From Hyphomicrobium_C sp963699485 (GTDB taxonomy: Bacteria > Pseudomonadota > Alphaproteobacteria > Rhizobiales > Hyphomicrobiaceae): a stretch of 64,000 nt of DNA. The translations under genes and the position numbers were made by a program. Location of the stretch: assembly GCA_963699485.1 (NCBI GenBank), contig CAVOUC010000013.1, positions 1 through 64,000 on the forward strand. Direction: 5' to 3'. Below, one piece after another: positions 23,983 through 32,752 of the stretch (positions are counted from its first letter, which is position 1; each line of letters opens with the position of its first letter). The notes below the pieces were generated by a model. The model saw only the letters and a program-made list of their open reading frames with translations, was not told the origin of the DNA and ran no database searches.

Positions 23983-24951
23983 ATGCCCAATCTTTCGCGT
24001 CGCGACGTAATTGCCTCGGCCGCCTTCGCGGCCGCGCTTGGCCTCGACAAGCGTCTCACCCTCATTACTTCGGCTCAGGCTCAGACGACGGCCGATCCCG
24101 CGCCCGGCTTCCACACCTATAAAGTCGGGGACATCGAGGTCACCGCGCTCTACGACGGCATCTGGGAGAAGCCGCACGATCCCGCATTCATCAAGAATGC
24201 GTCGGTCGAGGAGACCAAGGAAGCACTCGCGAAGGCCGGGCAGACGACGGAATTCGTGTCGATCCCGCTCACCGTGGTCGTTCTCAAGATCGCCGACAAG
24301 TACGTGATGGTCGACTCGGGCTCGGGCGGCCAGTGGAAGCCCACGGCTGGGAAGCTTCCCGCCAACATGAAGGCCGCCGGCATCGATCCGGCGAGCATCG
24401 GCACAATCCTGATCTCCCACTTCCACCCCGATCATATCTATGGGCTCATGGAAAAGGACACCAACAAGCCGCTATTCCCCGACGCCGAGCTCGTGGTCAG
24501 CGCGCCGGAGTACAAGTGGTGGACCGAGCCGGGGCGCGTCGAGAAGCTGCCCGAGGCGCGCAAGGCGCTCGGAAATCGCATCCAGAGCGTGTTCCCGGGC
24601 TGGAAGAACTTCAAGCTGGTCGAGGGCGAGGTCGAGGCCGTGCCGGGCGTGCGCTTCGTCAAGGCGCCGGGCCATACGCCAGGCCACTCGGCGTTTCATG
24701 TGAGCTCGGGCGCGGGGCAGCTCATGCTCGCGTGCGATGTCGTCTATCTTCCGGCGCTCGTGGGACCCCACCCCGAATGGCAGGGAGCCTACGACCAGGA
24801 CGGCCCGACTGCCGTCGAAACCCGTCGCAATCTCCTCGAGCGCGTCGCAGCCGAGAACATGATGATCTGCGGCGCTCATTTCCCGTTCCCCGGCGTCGGC
24901 ACCTTTGCCAAGGACGGGGCGGGCTACGTCCTCACCCTGTCCAAGGTCTGA
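23983..24951 (+). CDS. Tat-exported metallo-beta-lactamase-fold hydrolase, 322 aa
   Basis: A twin-arginine signal (SRRDVIASAAFAAALGL) is followed by an MBL-fold domain with the metal site SHFHPDHIYGL (HxHxDH), a further His in APGHTPGHSAFH, Asp in LACDVVYL and His in ICGAHFPFPG. It probably acts in the periplasm as a hydrolase of unknown substrate. ATG 23983 follows AAGGGGA at a good distance. It is divergent from the ECF sigma gene and lies 14 bases before the TPR gene, suggesting an operon. Confidence 0.87.
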   Translation: MPNLSRRDVIASAAFAAALGLDKRLTLITSAQAQTTADPAPGFHTYKVGDIEVTALYDGIWEKPHDPAFIKNASVEETKEALAKAGQTTEFVSIPLTVVVLKIADKYVMVDSGSGGQWKPTAGKLPANMKAAGIDPASIGTILISHFHPDHIYGLMEKDTNKPLFPDAELVVSAPEYKWWTEPGRVEKLPEARKALGNRIQSVFPGWKNFKLVEGEVEAVPGVRFVKAPGHTPGHSAFHVSSGAGQLMLACDVVYLPALVGPHPEWQGAYDQDGPTAVETRRNLLERVAAENMMICGAHFPFPGVGTFAKDGAGYVLTLSKV

Positions 24952-24965
24952 AAGGGAGACACGAG

Positions 24966-25463
24966 ATGGAACGCTCTAGCCCGGGCCTGCGCGGTTGGCT
25001 CAACGCACTTGCTCTCTGCATTGCCGCGGCGGCAACCGCGTTGCCAGGGCTTGCGCCGGCTGCCTTTGCCGTCGACACGATCACGTCAAAGGATGCGCCC
25101 GACCTCAGCGCCGCGCGCCAGAAGATCAAGGCCGCCGATTGGGCCGGCGCCATCGCCGATCTCCAAGGCATGATCGACAAGGGCGTCCAGCATGCGGACC
25201 TCTATAACCTCCTGGGCTACAGCTTGCGCAAGAGCGGCGATCTCAAGACCGCCTACACGTTCTATCGCAAGGCGCTCGAGTTCGATCCCGACCACAAGGG
25301 CACGCTCGAGTATCTGGGCGAGCTCTACGTGGAGACGGGTGAGATCGGCAAGGCGCGCGAGAATATTGCGCGTCTGCAGAAGCTATGCCCCGACGGCTGC
25401 GAGGAACTCGCGGATCTCGAGAAGGCCGTCGCTGCAGCGCCGGCCGCCGCTACGAACCAGTGA
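24966..25463 (+). CDS. Exported TPR protein, 165 aa
   Basis: A signal peptide (residues about 9-36, LNALALCIAAAATALPGLAP) is followed by three to four TPR-like helices: DWAGAIADLQGMIDKG, ADLYNLLGYSLRKSGDLKTA, YTFYRKALEFDPDHKGTLEY and LGELYVETGEIGKARENIAR. Two cysteines occur close together near the end (LCPDGCEEL). Probably a periplasmic scaffold partner of the MBL-fold protein encoded 14 bases upstream. Confidence 0.87.
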   Translation: MERSSPGLRGWLNALALCIAAAATALPGLAPAAFAVDTITSKDAPDLSAARQKIKAADWAGAIADLQGMIDKGVQHADLYNLLGYSLRKSGDLKTAYTFYRKALEFDPDHKGTLEYLGELYVETGEIGKARENIARLQKLCPDGCEELADLEKAVAAAPAAATNQ

Positions 25464-25492
25464 GCGGGCAGGAGCCTGCGCCAGACGAAGCA

Positions 25493-25515
25493 GGCCCGCG
25501 GCATTGCCGCGGGCC
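25493..25515. terminator. Bidirectional hairpin between convergent genes
   Basis: GGCCCGCGGCA (25493-25503) pairs perfectly with TGCCGCGGGCC (25505-25515). It lies between the end of the TPR gene and the end of the small minus-strand gene, and so may serve both. Confidence 0.6.
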
Positions 25516-25524
25516 GACTTGCGC

Positions 25525-25692
25525 TCAATACTTTTCTTGCGGCGTCGGCGAACCCGGCTGCAGGACCAGGACCGGGCAACCACCCTTCATGATTGGCATT
25601 GGGCACTCCCAACGGGCGGCTTGCGCCAGCCCCGAAAAGCTCGTGACGGCCAGCGAAACAAACGCCAATGTCGCGATTAGAGATCTGATCAT
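25525..25692 (-). CDS. Very small exported protein with two cysteines, 55 aa
   Basis: Reads MIRSLIATLAFVSLAVTSFS then GLAQAARWECPMPIMKGGCP and VLVLQPGSPTPQEKY. The first 25 residues are a clear signal peptide with AQA before the predicted cut. The mature peptide of about 30 residues has Cys30 and Cys39, which could form one disulfide in the periplasm. GGGAG lies eight bases before ATG 25692. No known family. It ends at the shared hairpin. Confidence 0.6.
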   Translation of the reverse strand: MIRSLIATLAFVSLAVTSFSGLAQAARWECPMPIMKGGCPVLVLQPGSPTPQEKY

Positions 25693-25796
25693 TGTTTTTA
25701 CTCCCGAGTTTGGAAAGTTTCTTTCCTGCCGGGCAGGAACAACTGCAATCGTCGCGGAATGAGCAAACGACGACTGCCTACCCGCGTCTGGAAAGG

Positions 25797-25860
25797 TGAC
25801 AGACCGGGCCGCTTGGTCCTAGTATGTTACGGTATGAAACCGCACCCATAAGGCGCCGGA
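25797..25860 (+). promoter_or_regulatory. Conserved upstream region of the TolB-like/TPR paralogs, copy 1
   Basis: GTGACAGACC, then TTGGTCCTAGTATGTTACGG, then TATGAAACCGCACCC match 29819-29880 ahead of the third paralog, where the text is CTGGTCCTAGTATGTAACAG and TATCAAACTGCACCC. Conservation upstream of the coding part marks this as a shared promoter or operator. The palindromic-looking GTAnnnTAC parts may be a binding site. Confidence 0.55.
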
Positions 25861-25893
25861 TCTTTCGCAATCTCGGCGAGTTCGGAGTTGGGC

Positions 25894-27522
25894 ATGACGG
25901 TAACTTCGCTCGTATACTGGAGCGAATCCGACCAGCAGGCCATCCGCGAGCAACTGCACCGCATCGTAAGCAGCGGTCCGTTCCTGCAGTCGCGGCGCCG
26001 GCAGCGGTTCCTTGAGTACCTCGTCAACGAAACCCTGGCCGGGCGTGCCGAGCGGCTCAAGGGATACAATGTCGCTTTAGAGGTCTTCGATCGTTCCCAG
26101 AGTTTCGACCCCACCGTCGACCCCCTCGTGCGCATCGAGGCGGCCCGCCTGCGCGAGAGGCTTCGCGAATACTATGACGCCGACGGCCGAAGCGATCCCA
26201 TTCGCATCGAGCTGCCGAAGGGCAGCTACACGCCGCACATCGAGTTCCGGCAGACGGCGCCGCCTGATCCTCCGTCGGATCGTGATCGACGCCAGGCTCC
26301 CATGCATGGGTCTGTCGCTCTCATGGACGACCGGCCCTCGATCGCCGTCCTTCCCTTCGTCAACATGAGTGGCGATCACGCGCATGACTATCTCTCCGAC
26401 GGGATCACCGAAAACATCATCACGGGTCTTTCCCGCTTTCGCGATCTTGCGGTCATCGCCAGCCACTCGGCTTTTTCTTACAAGGGCAAGACGCTGAAAA
26501 TACAGGATGTGGCGAGCGAGCTCGGCGTGAGATTCGTGCTCGAAGGCAGCATCCAGAAATCAAGCAACCGGGTCACGATAACGGCCCAGCTTATCGATGG
26601 TGACACCGGCGCACACGTTTGGGCCGACCGCTTTGACAGAGGTGTCGAGGATATCACGGCCGTCCTCGACGAGGTCACCGAATTGATCGTCGGCAGGCTG
26701 GCGGCTGCCTATGGCGGCAGATTGCGCAAGGCGTGGCGAGGGCGCGCCGAGAGAAGCAGTCCGCAGAATTTCCAGGCCTACGATCATTTTCAACGCGGCC
26801 TAGAGGCCTTCGACTTCACTCCTGGGTGCACAGCCAAGGCGCGAAAACTATTTCTGAAGGCCATCGAGCTCGATCCTGCGTATGGAAAGCCGTATGCGAA
26901 AGTGGCTTGGACACATCTGGTGGATGTCTGGCAGGGATGGAGTGCGGACACCGCTCGCTCCTTGGAGGAGGCTCTAAAGTACGCCACGCTCGCGATCGAG
27001 CACGACGATGACGAGCCCTGGGGGCATTGGGCGTTGGGCTTCTATCACATTCTCTGCGGCCAGCACGATCGCGCCATCGCGGCCTACCAAAGGGCACTGG
27101 ATCTCAATCCGAACGACGCTGAAGTCATGAGCGACTTCGGCTGCACTCTCAGCTTTGCAGGGCGAGCCAAGGAAGGCCTCGAGACGATTGGCAAGGCCAT
27201 GCGGCTCAACCCGCACTACCCGGAATACTGGGTCACAATGCTAGGCTACATCTATTTTGACGCACGCCGCTATGAAGATGCCGTCGCCGTGCTGGAGAGC
27301 CTGCGAAAGATGGATACGATCGATGTTTATCTCTATCTCGCGGCGAGCCACGCCGCGCTAGGACATATGGATGAAGCCCGCGCGGCGGTCTCGAGGATTT
27401 TCGCACTCGATGAGAAGGCCACCATTCGAAGGTGTGCGGGTGTTTTCCTCAACGTCTACAAAGAGGACGAGGATCGCGAACATTTGCGCGTGAACTTGAT
27501 CAAGGCGGGACTGCCTGAATGA
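25894..27522 (+). CDS. TolB-like/TPR protein, paralog 1, 542 aa
   Basis: Three parts can be seen. Residues 1-120 carry a domain with REQLHRIVSSGPFLQSRRRQ, KGYNVALEVFDRSQSFDPTV and VRIEAARLRERLREYY, common in front of adenylate-cyclase-like and TPR proteins. A TolB-amino-terminal-like domain follows (RPSIAVLPFVNMSGDHAHDY, LSDGITENIITGL, FVLEGSIQKSSNRV, GAHVWADRFDRG). The rest is TPR repeats (GQHDRAIAAYQRALDLNPND). No catalytic or membrane segment is seen. It is the first of three paralogs; paralog 2 follows after 54 bases, so they are probably co-transcribed. Role unknown; signalling or scaffolding is inferred from the domains. Confidence 0.85.
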   Translation: MTVTSLVYWSESDQQAIREQLHRIVSSGPFLQSRRRQRFLEYLVNETLAGRAERLKGYNVALEVFDRSQSFDPTVDPLVRIEAARLRERLREYYDADGRSDPIRIELPKGSYTPHIEFRQTAPPDPPSDRDRRQAPMHGSVALMDDRPSIAVLPFVNMSGDHAHDYLSDGITENIITGLSRFRDLAVIASHSAFSYKGKTLKIQDVASELGVRFVLEGSIQKSSNRVTITAQLIDGDTGAHVWADRFDRGVEDITAVLDEVTELIVGRLAAAYGGRLRKAWRGRAERSSPQNFQAYDHFQRGLEAFDFTPGCTAKARKLFLKAIELDPAYGKPYAKVAWTHLVDVWQGWSADTARSLEEALKYATLAIEHDDDEPWGHWALGFYHILCGQHDRAIAAYQRALDLNPNDAEVMSDFGCTLSFAGRAKEGLETIGKAMRLNPHYPEYWVTMLGYIYFDARRYEDAVAVLESLRKMDTIDVYLYLAASHAALGHMDEARAAVSRIFALDEKATIRRCAGVFLNVYKEDEDREHLRVNLIKAGLPE

Positions 27523-27576
27523 GATCCGCGTCGAGCGGCTGAGCGCGAGGTTGCTCGACTTACCAGGAGTTTCGGC

Positions 27577-29226
27577 ATGACGGTAATTTCGCTCGAGTGC
27601 TGGAGCAATTCCGACCAGCGGGCCATCCGCGAGCAGCTGGCCCGCATTCTTGGTAGCGGCCCATTCCTGCAGTCGCGGCGCCGCCAGCGCTTCCTGGAAT
27701 ACCTCGTCAACGAAACGTTGAGCGGCCGGCGTGACCGGCTCAAGGGCTATAGCGTCGCCTTGGAGGTCTTCGATCGGCCGGAGACATTCGACGCCGCCAT
27801 CGACCCCATCGTGCGCATCGAGGCCGCGCGCCTGCGCGAGAAGCTTCGCGAATACTATGACGCCGACGGCAGGACCGATCCCATTCGCATCGAGCTGCCC
27901 AAGGGCAGCTATGCCCCGCACATCGAGTTCCGCCATGCGGCGACACGTAGTGATTCGCCAATTCGACAAGTAGAGGCAGCTGCTGATCAGAGCCTGGCTC
28001 CCATGCAGGAGTTTGTTGCCCTCATGGACGAGCGGCCCTCGATCGCCGTCCTCCCCTTCGTCAACATGAGCGCCGAGCAGGCGCACGACTATCTCTCCGA
28101 CGGCATCACCGAAAACATCATCACGGGTCTTTCCCGATTTCGCGATCTCTCGGTTATAGCCAGCTACTCGACGTTCGCCTACAAGGGTAGGGCGCAGAAA
28201 ATACAGGATGTGGCGCGCGAGCTTGGCGTCAGATTTATCCTTGAAGGCAGTGTCCAAAAGTCAAGCGACCGGGTCACGATAACGGCCCAGCTGATCGATG
28301 GCATCACCGGCGCGCACCTGTGGGCCGAGCGCTTCGATCGGGGTGTCGAGGATATCGCCGCCGTCCTTGACGAAGTCACGGTGTTGATCGTGGTCAGGCT
28401 GGCGAACTCCTATGGCGGTCGCCTGCACAAGGCGTGGCGCGGACGGGCTGAAAAAAGCAGTCCGCGGAATTTCCAGGCCTATGATCACTTTCAACGCGGC
28501 CTGCTCACTCTCGATGATTTCAGGCCAGGGTGCTCGGCCAAAGCACGAGATTGCTTTCTCAAGGCCATCGAGCTCGATCCCGACTATGGAAAGCCGTATG
28601 CAAAAATGGCCTGGGCATATCTGACCGATGTATGGCTGGGATGGAGCGAGGACTCCGACCGCTCCATGGCCGAGGCCCTGAAGTACGCCACGCTTGCGAT
28701 CGAGCGCGACGACGACGAGGCCTGGGGCCACTGGGCCATGGGCGGTTATCTCGTTTTTTGCGGCCAGCACGATCGCGCCATCGCGGCCTACCAAAGGGCT
28801 CTCGAGCTCAATCCGAACGACGCCGATGTCATGAACGACTTCGGCTTCTCCTTGAGCTGCGCCGGACGATCCCAAGAAGCCCTCGACATGATGCGCAAGG
28901 CCATGTGGCTCAACCCGCACCATCCGGAATGGTGGCTCGTGCTGCTGGGTCCCGTCTACTTCGATACCCGCCGATATGAGGATGCCATCGCTACGTTGGA
29001 GGCTCTGCGGACTATGGACACGATCGGCGTGCAGCTCTACCTCGCGGCGAGCCATGCCGCGCTAGGCCATATGGAGGAGGCCCGGTCAGCGATCGCCAGG
29101 GTCTTCGGATTCGACCCGAAAGCCACGATTCGGAGCGTGTCCCCCGGCTTCCTCGACGTCTACAAGATGGCGAACGATCGGGAACATCTGCGCGTGAACC
29201 TGCTCAAGGCGGGTCTGCCGGAATAA
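27577..29226 (+). CDS. TolB-like/TPR protein, paralog 2, 549 aa
   Basis: Same three-part build as paralog 1 and highly similar along its whole length: REQLARILGSGPFLQSRRRQ, YSVALEVFDRPETFDAAIDP, SIAVLPFVNMSAEQAHDYLS and GQHDRAIAAYQRALELNPND. A short insertion separates the first two domains. ATG 27577 follows a GGAG at the right distance. With only 54 bases between stop and start, it has no separate conserved upstream box and probably uses that of paralog 1. It ends eight bases before a convergent gene. Confidence 0.85.
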   Translation: MTVISLECWSNSDQRAIREQLARILGSGPFLQSRRRQRFLEYLVNETLSGRRDRLKGYSVALEVFDRPETFDAAIDPIVRIEAARLREKLREYYDADGRTDPIRIELPKGSYAPHIEFRHAATRSDSPIRQVEAAADQSLAPMQEFVALMDERPSIAVLPFVNMSAEQAHDYLSDGITENIITGLSRFRDLSVIASYSTFAYKGRAQKIQDVARELGVRFILEGSVQKSSDRVTITAQLIDGITGAHLWAERFDRGVEDIAAVLDEVTVLIVVRLANSYGGRLHKAWRGRAEKSSPRNFQAYDHFQRGLLTLDDFRPGCSAKARDCFLKAIELDPDYGKPYAKMAWAYLTDVWLGWSEDSDRSMAEALKYATLAIERDDDEAWGHWAMGGYLVFCGQHDRAIAAYQRALELNPNDADVMNDFGFSLSCAGRSQEALDMMRKAMWLNPHHPEWWLVLLGPVYFDTRRYEDAIATLEALRTMDTIGVQLYLAASHAALGHMEEARSAIARVFGFDPKATIRSVSPGFLDVYKMANDREHLRVNLLKAGLPE

Positions 29227-29234
29227 GGCGAAAC

Positions 29235-29705
29235 TCACGGCAGCTCGAGCTTGCCTTTGTATCTGCCGCCGGAGAGAGTGTCCGTCAGGCTCTCGTAGAA
29301 ATACGTGCCGCCGCCGCTGATACCTTTGTATTTGCCTGTGCCGTCGGTCGCTTTGTACGTGTACTCCTTGAGATGCGAGCCCTCCTCCCAAGTAATGAAT
29401 TTCTTGTCCCCGCCTTGGTAGGTGTCGGTGCACGTCCCGGTGCCCTTCCAGCTCCCGTCAGGAATGTACTCGTATTTTCCGACGCACTCCTCCGAGATCT
29501 TCGGTGCGACCGGATCGTTGGGGATGTCGACGCAGCGCATGGCGGCATCGACTAGCTTGTGTCCCTTCTCGGGCTCCTTCTCGTCCCACTTGTCGGTCAC
29601 GCATACAATCGCGCCCGCTTCCTCCACGATTTTGCCCGCGTTCGCCACCCCCTGGCCGAGAATCAGGACCGCTACGGGCACCGCAACGAGCAGCTGCTTT
29701 GACAT
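29235..29705 (-). CDS. Exported hypothetical protein, 156 aa
   Basis: A signal peptide (MSKQLLVAVPVAVLILGQGV, cleavage likely after ANA) is followed by a mature domain with four cysteines (IVCVTDKWDE, MRCVDIP, EECVGKYE, GTCTDTYQ) and Gly/Tyr-rich beta-strand patterns (GTGKYKGISGGGTYFYESL). Probably a small periplasmic beta-barrel with two disulfides. No function can be assigned. It lies between paralogs 2 and 3 on the other strand. Confidence 0.7.
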   Translation of the reverse strand: MSKQLLVAVPVAVLILGQGVANAGKIVEEAGAIVCVTDKWDEKEPEKGHKLVDAAMRCVDIPNDPVAPKISEECVGKYEYIPDGSWKGTGTCTDTYQGGDKKFITWEEGSHLKEYTYKATDGTGKYKGISGGGTYFYESLTDTLSGGRYKGKLELP

Positions 29706-29818
29706 CGGACCTTCCTTTGTAACGCTAGGCGCCTTGCCTGCCGCGGCAGGCAGCGACGAGGGCGCAATAGGTTCAAGAATATGACGTATCCCCCGTCACC
29801 ACCGTCCGCCGCTGAAGA

Positions 29819-29880
29819 GTGACAAAGCGCACTGCCTGGTCCTAGTATGTAACAGTATCAAACTGCACCCCTATGCTAGG
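29819..29880 (+). promoter_or_regulatory. Conserved upstream region of the TolB-like/TPR paralogs, copy 2
   Basis: The second copy of the element described at 25797-25860: GTGACAAAG, CCTGGTCCTAGTATGTAACA, TATCAAACTGCACCC. It lies at about the same distance from the start codon as in copy 1. Confidence 0.55.
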
Positions 29881-29913
29881 ATTGGCGCCATTCCGGCGCG
29901 TTGGAGTTTGAGC

Positions 29914-31496
29914 ATGGCGGATATTTCGCTCGATTGCCGGAGCGACGTCGACCAGCAGGCCGTTCGCGAGCAGTTGGCCCGCATCCTGAGCAGCGGTCCG
30001 TTCCAGCAGTCGCGGCGCCGGCAGCGGTTCTTGAAGTACCTCGTTAACGAGACGCTGGCAGGGCGCGGCGAGCGGCTCAAGGGCTACAACCTCGCACTCG
30101 AAGTCTTCGATCGACCTCAATCGTTCGACCCAGTCGTCGACCCAATCGTGCGCATCGAGGCCGCGCGCCTGCGCGAGAAGCTTCGCGAGTACTATGACGC
30201 CGACGGCCGGGGCGACCCCATTCGCATCGAGCTGCCCAAGGGCAGCTATACGCCGCACATCGAATTCCGGCCGGCGGCGGCGCCTGATCCTCACGCGCCT
30301 CGGCCATATGCAGGGGCCCATTGGCGTGAGCGAGCGGCCCTCGCTTGCCGTCCTTCCCTTCGCCAACATGAGCGCGACCCCCGAGAACCACTATCTCGCC
30401 GACGGCTTTGCCGACATGCTCATCACCGAGCTTGCCAAGGTTTCCGGCCTCGTCGTTATTTCGCGCCAGTCCTCGTTCGCCCATCGCACACTCGAGGCAG
30501 CCGTTGCCTGAGATCGCGGCAGCGCTGCGCGTTCGCTATTTGATCGAAGGAAGCGTGCACGCCGATGAGGAGCGCCTGCGTGTCTCGGCTAATCTGATCG
30601 ATACGGCTTCCGATCACAGCCTATGGGCGGAGCGTTACGACAGGAGCCCCCGCGATTTTTTCGCGGTCCAGGACGAGGTGTGCCGGAGCATCGCTCGCGC
30701 GCTTCGCGTCAAGCTGACGCCGTCCGAGACGGCCCGCATTGGCCAGCAGGGCACGCAAAGCAGCGATGCGCATGATGAGCTGCTCCGCGGGCTGGAGAAG
30801 TTCTGGCGCTACTCGCGGGAGGCTTGCGCCGAGGCCCAGCGCCATTTCGCTCGAGCGGTAGATCTGGATCCGGACTATGCCGCCGCGCATTGTTGGCTCG
30901 CCCGCACTTATACTTGGCAAGCTTGCATGAACTGGGCCGTCAACTCCAAGTCCACCATGGAGCTCGCAAGCAGACATGCCCGGCGCGCCGTCGAGCTCGA
31001 CGATCAATCGCCCTTGGCACACGCTGTTCTCGCGAAGGTTCTGCTCTTCCTCAACGACGGCGATAATGCGGTCTCGGAAGGGCGGAGAGCATGCGCGCTC
31101 GATCCCAACTCTGCCGATGCGAAGCTGTTTCTGGCGTTCGTTCTCGCGGCGACGGGCCAGGGGAAGGAAGCTCTGCGCAATATCGAGACGGCCATGCTGC
31201 TCCAGCCGCATCCGTCGAGCTTCTACTGCGACGTTCTCGGCCTGAGCCACTTCGCGTTGGCCGACTACGACCGCGCCATTGCTGCCTTTCAGCGGGGCAT
31301 CGAGATCAATCCGTCCTTCATGCCGTGCCACTATGATTTGGCGGCCAGCTATGGCGTCTGCGGACGCCTCGACGAGGCACGGGCAGAGGCGGCAATCGTC
31401 AAGGCGGACTGGCCGAATGTCTCCGAGCGATACTTTATCGACCCGCCTTTGAAGGCTATCTGGCTCCGCGGCACGAAGGCTGCCGGCTTGGCGTAG
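29914..31496 (+). pseudogene. TolB-like/TPR paralog 3, broken by two +1 frameshifts
   Basis: The first 125 codons match paralogs 1 and 2 (REQLARILSSGPFQQSRRRQ, YNLALEVFDRPQSFDPVVDP). The TolB-like part (RPSLAVLPFANMSATPENHY) is in the next frame after a shift between about 30290 and 30330. The remainder (PEIAAALRVRYLIEGSVHAD and the TPR part) is in the third frame after an extra T near 30510 in GTTGCCTGAGATC. Removing one base at each site restores a protein of about 525 residues whose C-terminal half is more diverged than in the other two. It is either a decayed third copy or an intact gene with two sequence errors. Confidence 0.7.
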
Positions 31497-31509
31497 GCGC
31501 AAAAGAAAA

Positions 31510-31532
31510 GGGCCGCATGTAGCGGCCCCTTC
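31510..31532. terminator. Bidirectional hairpin between convergent genes
   Basis: GGGCCGC (31510-31516) pairs with GCGGCCC (31522-31528), flanked by AAAAG on the left and CTTCC on the right. It lies between paralog 3 and the membrane-protein gene. Confidence 0.55.
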
Positions 31533-31552
31533 CCCAAATCGAGTGCCTATTG

Positions 31553-32752
31553 CTAGGCGGCTTCGGCTCGTAAGGCCGGCAGCTTCTTATCCTCCTCGGG
31601 TTCAGCATCGGACTTGAGCGCGATACCGACGTATCTCACGCCGTCCTTCTTCTTCACCTTCTGGATTCCGAACTCGGCAATCTCCCTCCCGAACGTGGGA
31701 AGAGCCAACGGCTCCTTCTGGCGCTCCTCGCACCAGACACAGTACGCCTCGTAAAGAGCCGTCGCCGAGACGGTGTGGCCGTCCTGCGAGTCGACATTCT
31801 CCTTGTAGAAACGCTGCACATCCGTCTCCGGGACGAGCAGCTTCTGAGGCGGCAACGTTCTGTTGTCGTTGGCGCCGGAACGCGGCTTTTTCACCTGCAC
31901 GGCCACGGGGGCCGCCACCGCTGCCGCAGCGGTGCTGACGGACGCCATGCTTGGCGCCTCAGGGGCCAGACGGTCGTAGAGACGCCACTGGCTGAAGGCG
32001 ACGTACATGCCGAAGCCGGAGCCGACCTCGAGCAGGAGCGCGATGAACATCGTCATCGCAATTTGCACCTTGTCGATCGAGAGCCCCGAGAGCTTCGCCA
32101 GCACCGCTGCCTGCGGGTCCGCCTCCGCCATCACCGTCAGAGCCTTCGTTGCGCCGAGCTTGCTTTCCACCTCGGCGATGCGTGCTTCCAGTGCCTCCGC
32201 CTGCTGGCCGGAAGCCAGCTCGGCGGTAAGCGCATGGTACTTCTGACAGTAGTCACGGCCTTTCTTGCCCGTGACCTCGGTGCAGCCGTTGGTCCAGCCC
32301 CACGCACGGTCCTGCTTCAGGCCCGAGATGTCACTCTCGACCGTCGCTGCAGGGCGATGCTGCGGGACCCAGGACAGCTGATCCTGGGCGCGTTTGAGAT
32401 CGCCCCGGAGATCCTGGTAGGACTGCGCCTCGACCGCGCGCTGGCCGGCCGTATCGAGCCGGTTCAGCGCCGCATGGCCGAGTGCCGAGGTCAGCGAATA
32501 GACGGTGACGACCGTCCAGACGACTGCCGAGGCTGCGGCCTGCGACCACATCCTGTTACGAATAGCGGCGAAGAAGAAAAACGGGACCAGCGCCTTGAAG
32601 CAGTCGGCTGCGGCGCTTGCGGCGCCGTAGATCTGCCCGTCGAGCTCGGTACGTCCGAGACTGAACCCGAAACGCCAGTTCATGGCGCAAGAGACGGCGA
32701 GCAGAACGCCTGCCGCCAACACCCCCAACACGCCTAGAGCATGTCTTATCAT
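31553..32752 (-). CDS. Membrane protein with a C-terminal winged-helix-like domain, 399 aa
   Basis: Membrane segments are seen near residues 5-23 (ALGVLGVLAAGVLLAVSCAM), 50-65 (ALVPFFFFAAI), 73-92 and 230-255 (IAMTMFIALLLEVGSGFGMY). A coiled-coil-like stretch with three cysteines lies between. The last 90 residues (YKENVDSQDGHTVSATALYE, AYCVWCEERQKEPLALPTFG) resemble the C-terminal DNA-binding winged helix of phage/plasmid primases. The whole is like some phage- or plasmid-derived membrane proteins of the order. Function unknown; the DNA-binding part is inferred from pattern only. Confidence 0.6.
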   Translation of the reverse strand: MIRHALGVLGVLAAGVLLAVSCAMNWRFGFSLGRTELDGQIYGAASAAADCFKALVPFFFFAAIRNRMWSQAAASAVVWTVVTVYSLTSALGHAALNRLDTAGQRAVEAQSYQDLRGDLKRAQDQLSWVPQHRPAATVESDISGLKQDRAWGWTNGCTEVTGKKGRDYCQKYHALTAELASGQQAEALEARIAEVESKLGATKALTVMAEADPQAAVLAKLSGLSIDKVQIAMTMFIALLLEVGSGFGMYVAFSQWRLYDRLAPEAPSMASVSTAAAAVAAPVAVQVKKPRSGANDNRTLPPQKLLVPETDVQRFYKENVDSQDGHTVSATALYEAYCVWCEERQKEPLALPTFGREIAEFGIQKVKKKDGVRYVGIALKSDAEPEEDKKLPALRAEAA

